A DNA stretch of 64,000 nt from Agrobacterium vitis (GTDB lineage Bacteria; Pseudomonadota; Alphaproteobacteria; Rhizobiales; Rhizobiaceae): assembly GCF_037039395.1 (NCBI RefSeq), contig NZ_CP146244.1:868001-932000 (forward strand), given 5' to 3'. The translations under genes and the position numbers were made by a program. Below the pieces are notes generated by a model, which was not told where the DNA came from, ran no database searches, and was given only the letters and a program-made list of their open reading frames with translations. Shown here in pieces: positions 57,555 to 64,000 of the stretch (the first letter of the stretch is position 1; each line of letters starts with the position of its first letter).

Positions 57555-60500
57555 ATGGACGGGTTCTCGCAGCGCGTATACGATGTCTTTTCTCCTATCG
57601 CTATTGTTGGCGTAGGAGCTTTATTTCCGGAAGCTAAAAACGCTGATGAATACTGGACCAATATTGTCAAAGGCAAGGATTGCCTGAAGGATGTGCCGGA
57701 GACCCATTGGAAGATCTCCGATTATTACGATCCAAATCCTTCAACGCCTGACAAGACCTATGCGCGCCGCGGCGGTTTCATTCCTGAAACGGCCTTCAAT
57801 CCTGTCGAGTTCGGTCTGCCGCCGTCTCAGCTCGATGTCACCGATATTCTACAAATCCTCAGCCTCAGCGTCGCCAAGCAGACCTTTTTGGATGCGGGTT
57901 ATGACCATGCCAAGCTGAACCGGGAAAAGACCGGCGTCGTGCTCGGCATTACCGGCGCCAATTCGCTGGTGACACCGCTGACCTCGCGCCTGCAATATCC
58001 GCTGTGGCAGAAGGTTCTGGAGAGCCGGGGCCTTCCCAAGGCTCAGGTTGACGATATCGTCGAGACGTTGAAGCTTGCCTATGCGCCTTGGGAAGAAAAC
58101 TCCTTCCCTGGCATGTTGGGCAATGTCGTGGCGGGGCGCATCGCCAACCGCTTCGACCTTGGCGGCATCAATTGCACGGTGGATGCGGCCTGCGCCAGCT
58201 CGCTGGCGGCTATGCGCATGGCCATCGATGAGCTGCACAGCGGTCGCGCCGACATGATGCTGACTGGCGGCTGCGACGCCGAAAACACCATCCTGATGTA
58301 TATGTGCTTTTCCAAGACGCCCGCCTTCAGCAAGAAGGGGGTGATTTCGCCGTTTGATGAGAATTCCGACGGCACGTTGATTGGCGAAGGCATCGGCATG
58401 ATGCTGCTGAAGCGGCTGGAAGATGCCGAACGCGATGGCGACCAGGTCTATGCTGTCATCAAGGGTCTCGGTTCGGCCAGCGATGGCAAGTTCAAGAGCA
58501 TTTACGCACCGCGCGCCGCCGGACAGGTCAAGGCATTGCAACGCGCCTATCAGCAGGCGGGCATCTCTCCCCATGATGTTGACCTGTGGGAGGCCCATGG
58601 CACCGGCACGGCGGTGGGCGATGCAACCGAAGTGGATGGTCTCAAGACCTTCCTGAAGAGCTGGGACAATGACGGGTCTTCTTCGCCGATCGCGCTCGGC
58701 TCGGTCAAATCGCAGATCGGTCATACCAAGGCAGCCGCAGGTGCCGCTTCCGCCATCAAGGCAGCTCTTGCCTTGCAGCACGGCGTTCTGCCCCCGACCA
58801 TCAATGTTAACAGGCCGGACCCGAAGCTGGGTCTGGAAGAGACATCGCTCTATCTGAATTCCACGGCGCGTCCGTGGTTCCGCGATCCCAAGACCGCCAA
58901 GCGTCGGGTTGGTGTCAGCGCCTTCGGCTTCGGCGGTACGAACTTCCATCTGGTCCTTGAGGAAGCCCCGCAGACAGCGAAGGCACCGAAGCTCCGCAGC
59001 GTCTTGCCGCGCCCCATCGTCGTTGCAGCCCCCACGGTCGCTGCTCTGCGCAAGCGTTGTGAAGAGCTTCTCACCGCCACAGGCGAGGGTGCCTGGCCTT
59101 TCGATGTTTCGATCCCGGAAAACCATCCGCGCCTTGGCCTGGTGGCCGCAGACGAGACCAGCCGCCGCGCTTTGTTGAGTGAAGCGATCCAATTGCTCGA
59201 CAGCCGTCCGGCCACATCCGAATGGCGCCATCCAAAGGGTATCACCTTCCGCCCCGGCGCATTTGCAAATGCCAAGCTGGGCGGCCTGTTTGCCGGGCAG
59301 GGGTCGCAGCACCCCAATATGGGCCGCATGGCGGCGGTCGCCATTCCAGCGCTCGGCGATTTCGTCGGTGCTGCCGACACTTTGTTTGCCAAGGATGGTG
59401 CTCAGCCGCTCAGCCAGGTGATGTTCCCGATCCCGGCCTTTGACGATGCGGATCGCAAGGCACAGGAACAGGCATTGCGTCGCACGCAATATGCCCAGAC
59501 GGCAATCGGCGCATTGTCGGCAGGTCATTATCGCTGGCTGCAAAATCTCGGCCTCAAGCTGGAAGCGGTGGCAGGCCACAGCTTCGGCGAATTGACAGCG
59601 CTCTGGGCCTCCGGGGCCTTGAGTGATGCTGATTTCTCAAGCCTGGCCAAGGCGCGTGGCGATGCCATGGCTGATGTGACCGGCGACGGCGCTGGCACGA
59701 TGACGGCTGTCAAAGCCGGTCGTGAACAATTGGAAAGCCTGATTGCCGCCACCAAGGGCAGCGTTCATTTCTGCAATCTGAATACGCCGAAGCAGACCGT
59801 GGTTGGCGGAGCAGTCGAGGCCATCGAAAAATTCGAGGCCGATCTCAAGGCCGCCTCCATCGGCTTTGTCCGGTTGAATGTTGCCGGGGCGTTTCATACG
59901 CCGCAGGTCGAAGGCGCTGTTACCGCATTTGCCAAGCGGATCGACCAGACCAGTTTTGCCGTGCCGCAGATCCCGGTTTATGCCAATCGCAACGGCAAGC
60001 CCTATGCCGCTTCGGCTGCGGATGTTGCGGCCCAGCTCAAGGGGCAATTGCGCGAACCGGTCGAGTTCATCAAGATCATTGAACAAATGTACGCCGATGG
60101 CATCAGGGTGTTCATCGAGTTCGGCCCGCGCTCGACGCTGTCGAAAATGACCGCCGATATTCTCGGTGACCGGCCCCATCTGGCAATTGCGCTTGACCAT
60201 GGTCAGCCCGACAAGGCGGATGCAGGTCTTATCGAAGCGGTGGTGGATCTGGCGGTCGCGGGTATTGCGCTTGAAAACCCGGTCGGGACCGCAGGCCTTG
60301 CAGAGGCTCCGGCCAAGAAGGGCGAGATCAACCTCAATGGCATGAACTACGTGTCACCGTCCCGCAAGGAGGCCTTTGCCAAGGCGCTGGCCAATCCGGT
60401 CGTGGTGGCGCCCAAGCCGGTTCCCACGCCGCCGCAGCCTGTCGCTGCAAAGCCGCTGGCTGCGAGCCCAGCGCCGGTCCGGTCTGAACCACCAAAGCCA

Positions 60501-63500
60501 GTGGCGGCAAATGTCGCGTTCGGCGCTCCACCACCATCCCAGCCGCCATCAATCAAAGCGGCATCCGTGGAAAAGCCAGCCGAGCCTTTGGCACAAAAGC
60601 AAGCCGTTGCCCTGACGGCGCCTGCCTCCAGATCTTCATTTGCGGAGAAACCCATGTCCTTCCTGAAGAATGAATCCTCGTCCGAGCCAGCCGTGGCTTT
60701 CGGTGGCGGCGATCTCGTCGCTGAATTGGCGCGGTCCAACGGCGAGCTGCATCGCGAATATCTCAAATTCGAGCAAAGCGCCTTGCAAGCCCTGGTGCAT
60801 AATGCCGGGGAGTTGAGCGCTGCCCATGTCGATATGCTCTGCGAGATCCACGAGGAAACCAACCTTACCCACCGTGAATTCATGCGCAGCCTGCCGGGCC
60901 TGTTTCTTGGTCAGGGCGAACTGCCAGCCGCGCGGGTCAGGACGGTCGAGCATGAGCCTGCAAGGCATGAACCGGTCAAGCGGATGATCGAAACCGCTGT
61001 CGCCCATGCCGCACCTGTTGCCGCCGCTAAACCTGCGGTCGCCGCCCCGGCATTGGAGCCTGTCGCCGCTCCGGTTCAGCCCCCAGCCGCCAAACCGGTT
61101 TCCGCAGCCCCGCCCGCGCCCGTAGCTGCAAAGCCTGTTGTTGCGCAGGCCGCGGCTCCTGCTGCCGCACCCGCTGCGCCAGCAGCGGTTGTCCGCGATA
61201 CCTTATTGGCGGTCGTCAGCGAAAAGACCGGCTATCCCGCAGAAGTCATTGACCTCGACATGGATCTCGAAGCCGATCTCGGCATCGACTCGATCAAGCG
61301 TGTGGAAATCCTCGGCTCCCTGAAAGAGCGGCTGCCGCAGATGGCGGAGCTCTCCCCTGATCGTATGGGTGAGCTGCGCACACTGGCCCAAATTCTCGAA
61401 CTGGCAGGCTCTGCGTCCCCGGCGCTTCAAGCCTCTGCCACTCCGGCCGCGCAGCACGCTGCTGCGTCCATCGTCGCCCCGACACCAGCGGCATTCGCCC
61501 CGGCTGTCGCGGCCGGAGCCATCCGGGAAACCTTGCTGGCGGTTGTCAGTGAAAAGACCGGTTATCCCGCCGATGTCATTGATCTCGAGATGGATCTCGA
61601 AGCCGATCTCGGTATCGACTCGATCAAGCGCGTCGAAATCCTTGGCTCGCTGAAAGAGCGTCTGCCGCAAATGGCCGAACTTTCTCCTGATCGCATGGGT
61701 GAGCTGCGCACGCTGGCCCAAATCCTGGAACTGGCTGGTTCCGCCGCTCCTGCTCCGGTCGCACAGCCCGCCGCCGTCTCTATCGCTACTCCCGTATCGG
61801 CGGCGACCTCTCCTGCTGTTGCGGCCGGAGCTGTGCGGGAAGCCCTGCTGTCGGTTGTCAGCGAAAAGACCGGTTATCCTTCGGATGTGATTGACCTGGA
61901 CATGGACCTCGAGGCCGATCTCGGTATCGACTCGATCAAGCGTGTGGAAATCCTTGGCTCTCTGAAAGAACGCCTGCCGCAAATGGCAGAACTTTCGCCT
62001 GACCGTATGGGTGAATTGCGCACGCTGGCCCAAATTCTGGCGCTGGCCACCGAGGGTGCCGTCACGGATGTGCCTGCTGCTTCTGTGGCTGCACCGGTCC
62101 CGGCATCTGTCGTCGTCCCGGCGCTCGCTCCGACACAGGCACTTGTTCCTGAACCTGCCGGGTTGCCCGTGGGCGCTGTCCGCGAAGCACTGCTTGCCGT
62201 CGTCAGTGAAAAAACCGGTTATCCAACCGATGTCATCGATCTCGATATGGACCTCGAGGCTGATCTCGGCATCGACTCGATCAAGCGGGTGGAAATCCTC
62301 GGCGCCTTGAAGGAGCGCCTGCCGCAAATGGCGGAGCTTTCCCCGGATCGTATGGGTGAATTGCGCACCCTGGCCCAAATCCTGACCCTGGCCGAAGGTG
62401 AGGCTTCAAACGCTGGGGAACCCCAGCAGAAAGAGGCAGCTCTCGCTTCTTTTAAGGATGGTGACGATCTGATCGGGCGCGGTGTCGTCACCCTTTTGCC
62501 AGCTCCGCTCGATCTGGTGACGCAACAGGCTTTTCAGAAGGGGGCAAAATTTCTACTGACCGGTACCGATGACGCCCTGATCCTTGCCCTTCAGAAGGGT
62601 TTGAAAAGCAAGGGTATCGAGGCTGTCTGGCTGCGGTTCGAAGGCAAGGTTTCCTCGAAGGCTGGTCCGCAATTGGCGGCTGGCAAGGACGAGGCCGAGC
62701 TGAAACAGCAATTCGAAGCTCAGGGTCCTTGGGATGGGGTGATCTATGTTCACCCCAAGACAATCGACAACGCGCTTCCCGGCGCTGAAAGTGATGCCTC
62801 GGTCCTCTGGCTGAAACGAGCCCTGCTGCTTGCCAAGCTGTCGATCACGCCGCTCACGGCGCGGGCTGCCCAGGGTCGCACGGTGTTCATGACGCTGTCG
62901 CGGATGGATGGAGCCCTCGGCTACCGGGATGGCAGCCTTGCAACGGTCGCGGCTGGTGCCTTGTCCGGCCTGGTCAAGACCTATGCCGCCGAAGCACCGC
63001 ATATCTTTGCCCGCGCCGTCGATATTGCGCCGCAGATCGAAGATGCTGCCGCTGCCGATCTGCTGGTGCAGGAAGTGTTCGATGCTCGCCACAGCATTAC
63101 CGAAATCGGTCTTGACGGGCAGGGGCGCTGGAAGCCTTCCATTGAGGCGATTTCCTCCAGCGATGCCGTGACCGTTGCCGATCCTGATGAGTTGTTCATC
63201 GTCACCGGTGGTGCGCGGGGCGTGACGGCCGATTGCGTGCTGGCCCTGGCTTCTGCCGCTCCTCGTCGCTTCCTCCTGCTCGGTCGCTCCGCGCTTGAAG
63301 CCGAACCGGCTTGGGCCACGGGTCTCGAAACCGACGCGCAATTGAAGGGTGCAGCCCTTGCCGCACTGCGCGAAGGAAAAGCGCCGGTGACACCGAAGCT
63401 GATCGATCAGACCGTGCGTGGCGTTCTGGCGGGCCGTGAAATCCGCCAATTGCTGGCAGCCCTGGAAAAGCTTGGCAGCCATGCCAGCTATCTGTCGCTC

Positions 63501-64000
63501 GATATTTCCTCCCCGGCGATTTCCAGCCTCGGCGATCACCCCGAAATTCAGAAGGCCGCGAAAATCAGCCTTGTACATGGGGCTGGTGCGCTTGCCGATG
63601 CGGCCATTGCCCAGAAGAAAATCAGTGAAATGGACCGTGTCTTCACGCCGAAAATTTTCGGTCTGGCCGGTCTGATCAAGGCGCTGACGGGCAAGCCCTT
63701 CCACCGCGTCCTGCTGTTTTCCTCGGTAGCCGGTCTGTTTGGCAATCCGGGTCAGGCCGATTACGCCATGGCCAATGAAATGCTCAACCGTTTCGCCGCC
63801 AGCCAGTCGGTGAAGGGCGCGGATGTCCGGGCGATCAATTGGGGCCCGTGGCTTGGCGGCATGGTGACACCCGAAATCCGCGAGATCTTCATGAAACGCG
63901 GCGTTCCGATCATCCCACGCGATATCGGTGGCCAGTTCTTTGCCCGGGAAACCGCCATGCCTCTGCCAGCAACCGGCGCAGTGCTGGTGGGTGGGTTGAC
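57555..64000 (+). CDS. PfaA-like type I polyketide/PUFA synthase, truncated by window end
   Basis: At least 2148 residues in one open frame; the 3' end is outside the window. The order resembles PfaA of polyunsaturated fatty acid synthases. KS (about residues 15-460) has Cys213 (DAACAS), His348 (EAHGTGT) and His390 (IGHTKAAAG). AT (about 575-880) has GQGSQ and Ser676 (GHSFGE). A Pro/Ala linker (about 945-1040) precedes a ~70-residue helical segment. Four carriers follow with serines 1246, 1356, 1460 and 1575, each in LGIDSIKRVEIL. KR (from about 1880) has TGGARG and SSVAGLFGN. No DH, ER or second KS is seen before the cut. The ATG follows GAAGGGG. Such synthases make long-chain polyunsaturated or related secondary lipids; the product here is unknown. 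Confidence 0.93.
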   Translation, partial: MDGFSQRVYDVFSPIAIVGVGALFPEAKNADEYWTNIVKGKDCLKDVPETHWKISDYYDPNPSTPDKTYARRGGFIPETAFNPVEFGLPPSQLDVTDILQILSLSVAKQTFLDAGYDHAKLNREKTGVVLGITGANSLVTPLTSRLQYPLWQKVLESRGLPKAQVDDIVETLKLAYAPWEENSFPGMLGNVVAGRIANRFDLGGINCTVDAACASSLAAMRMAIDELHSGRADMMLTGGCDAENTILMYMCFSKTPAFSKKGVISPFDENSDGTLIGEGIGMMLLKRLEDAERDGDQVYAVIKGLGSASDGKFKSIYAPRAAGQVKALQRAYQQAGISPHDVDLWEAHGTGTAVGDATEVDGLKTFLKSWDNDGSSSPIALGSVKSQIGHTKAAAGAASAIKAALALQHGVLPPTINVNRPDPKLGLEETSLYLNSTARPWFRDPKTAKRRVGVSAFGFGGTNFHLVLEEAPQTAKAPKLRSVLPRPIVVAAPTVAALRKRCEELLTATGEGAWPFDVSIPENHPRLGLVAADETSRRALLSEAIQLLDSRPATSEWRHPKGITFRPGAFANAKLGGLFAGQGSQHPNMGRMAAVAIPALGDFVGAADTLFAKDGAQPLSQVMFPIPAFDDADRKAQEQALRRTQYAQTAIGALSAGHYRWLQNLGLKLEAVAGHSFGELTALWASGALSDADFSSLAKARGDAMADVTGDGAGTMTAVKAGREQLESLIAATKGSVHFCNLNTPKQTVVGGAVEAIEKFEADLKAASIGFVRLNVAGAFHTPQVEGAVTAFAKRIDQTSFAVPQIPVYANRNGKPYAASAADVAAQLKGQLREPVEFIKIIEQMYADGIRVFIEFGPRSTLSKMTADILGDRPHLAIALDHGQPDKADAGLIEAVVDLAVAGIALENPVGTAGLAEAPAKKGEINLNGMNYVSPSRKEAFAKALANPVVVAPKPVPTPPQPVAAKPLAASPAPVRSEPPKPVAANVAFGAPPPSQPPSIKAASVEKPAEPLAQKQAVALTAPASRSSFAEKPMSFLKNESSSEPAVAFGGGDLVAELARSNGELHREYLKFEQSALQALVHNAGELSAAHVDMLCEIHEETNLTHREFMRSLPGLFLGQGELPAARVRTVEHEPARHEPVKRMIETAVAHAAPVAAAKPAVAAPALEPVAAPVQPPAAKPVSAAPPAPVAAKPVVAQAAAPAAAPAAPAAVVRDTLLAVVSEKTGYPAEVIDLDMDLEADLGIDSIKRVEILGSLKERLPQMAELSPDRMGELRTLAQILELAGSASPALQASATPAAQHAAASIVAPTPAAFAPAVAAGAIRETLLAVVSEKTGYPADVIDLEMDLEADLGIDSIKRVEILGSLKERLPQMAELSPDRMGELRTLAQILELAGSAAPAPVAQPAAVSIATPVSAATSPAVAAGAVREALLSVVSEKTGYPSDVIDLDMDLEADLGIDSIKRVEILGSLKERLPQMAELSPDRMGELRTLAQILALATEGAVTDVPAASVAAPVPASVVVPALAPTQALVPEPAGLPVGAVREALLAVVSEKTGYPTDVIDLDMDLEADLGIDSIKRVEILGALKERLPQMAELSPDRMGELRTLAQILTLAEGEASNAGEPQQKEAALASFKDGDDLIGRGVVTLLPAPLDLVTQQAFQKGAKFLLTGTDDALILALQKGLKSKGIEAVWLRFEGKVSSKAGPQLAAGKDEAELKQQFEAQGPWDGVIYVHPKTIDNALPGAESDASVLWLKRALLLAKLSITPLTARAAQGRTVFMTLSRMDGALGYRDGSLATVAAGALSGLVKTYAAEAPHIFARAVDIAPQIEDAAAADLLVQEVFDARHSITEIGLDGQGRWKPSIEAISSSDAVTVADPDELFIVTGGARGVTADCVLALASAAPRRFLLLGRSALEAEPAWATGLETDAQLKGAALAALREGKAPVTPKLIDQTVRGVLAGREIRQLLAALEKLGSHASYLSLDISSPAISSLGDHPEIQKAAKISLVHGAGALADAAIAQKKISEMDRVFTPKIFGLAGLIKALTGKPFHRVLLFSSVAGLFGNPGQADYAMANEMLNRFAASQSVKGADVRAINWGPWLGGMVTPEIREIFMKRGVPIIPRDIGGQFFARETAMPLPATGAVLVGGL
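61190..62400 (+). repeat. Four tandem ACP-coding repeats inside the synthase gene
   Basis: Four copies of an about 200-base carrier module start near 61194, 61527, 61839 and 62184, spaced by 330, 312 and 345 bases between the attachment serines. The modules are almost identical in protein sequence (AVVSEKTGYP, MDLEADLGIDSIKRVEIL, ERLPQMAELSPDRMGELRTLAQIL) while the Pro/Ala linkers differ in sequence and length. Copy number may vary between strains. Confidence 0.9.

Noticed and set aside
57849..59579. 576-codon minus-strand open frame opposite the KS-AT region
   Set aside because: It mirrors the high-GC synthase gene and reads as low-complexity Ala/Arg/Gly sequence with no domain. The plus-strand synthase explains this DNA completely.
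57555..64000. Heterocyst-glycolipid-type or nodulation NodFE-type synthase
   Set aside because: The tandem LGIDSIKR carriers and the KS-AT-ACPn-KR order fit PfaA better, and no nod or hgl genes are adjacent. A related glycolipid-type product cannot be fully excluded.
1..64000. CRISPR arrays, tRNA or rRNA genes, insertion sequences, prophage
   Set aside because: No regularly spaced direct repeats, cloverleaf-like sequences, transposase or phage-structural frames were recognised by reading both strands; a tRNA scan or covariance search was not possible here.

Overview
The window looks like chromosomal or chromid DNA from a Rhizobiaceae alphaproteobacterium, most likely the Agrobacterium/Allorhizobium/Rhizobium group. 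This rests on several things seen together: HWE-type histidine kinases, a DUF1127 gene next to a CCUCCUCCC hairpin RNA array, EcfG-like promoter words (GGAAC-N16/17-NGTT), rhizobial palindromic intergenic repeats, ThuA/Gfo sugar genes and many ABC uptake systems. No species can be named from the sequence alone.

Layout. 1-3.7 kb: the 3' end of malQ, a cold shock gene with a long leader, dusA and an overlapping conserved gene of unknown function. 3.8-19.2 kb: a sugar/glycoside catabolic island with ThuA-like and Gfo/Idh/MocA proteins, a GntR regulator, a DapA-like aldolase, a GH38 alpha-mannosidase, three further Gfo/Idh/MocA oxidoreductases and a complete carbohydrate ABC importer. 19.3-22.2 kb: a methyltransferase, then a stress segment (cuckoo-type RNA hairpins, DUF1127 gene, SDR oxidoreductase) framed by two inverted copies of a ~100 bp palindromic repeat. 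22.4-31.6 kb: membrane HWE kinase, KaiC-like ATPase, second HWE kinase, Crp/Fnr regulator with an alcohol-dehydrogenase-like protein, DUF892 stress protein, ECF sigma factor and IclR regulator. 32-35.9 kb: MFS transporter, SphA-like outer-membrane protein and a cysteine-free periplasmic protein of molybdopterin-domain type.

35.9-45.7 kb is a nucleotide second-messenger block: a GGDEF-EAL protein, an MBL-fold hydrolase, a membrane-ferredoxin-adenylate cyclase fusion, a second cyclase with altered substrate residues, a 904-residue ABC-exporter-like protein whose ATPase motifs are all degenerate, and a stand-alone cyclic-nucleotide-binding protein. 45.8-51.5 kb: inositol-monophosphatase-family enzyme, then a minus-strand operon of ABC importer plus glycerophosphodiesterase. 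51.7-53.4 kb: a MobA-like nucleotidyltransferase and a mannonate-dehydratase-like protein.

54.1-64.0 kb (cut by the window end): an FAD oxidoreductase of the COG2907 type, a DUF2269 membrane protein, a discrete acyl carrier protein, a thioesterase, and a PfaA-like polyketide/PUFA-type synthase (KS-AT-4xACP-KR...). This is an apparent secondary-lipid or polyketide locus whose product cannot be read from the sequence.

The strongest candidates for something undescribed are the cyclase/pseudo-ABC/cNMP-binding block and the PfaA-like cluster. The DUF1127-cuckoo locus is a clear instance of a known but rarely annotated RNA family. No tRNA, rRNA, CRISPR array, insertion sequence or prophage was recognised. 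Coordinates of translation starts were chosen by ribosome-binding sites and domain edges and are inferences unless stated.
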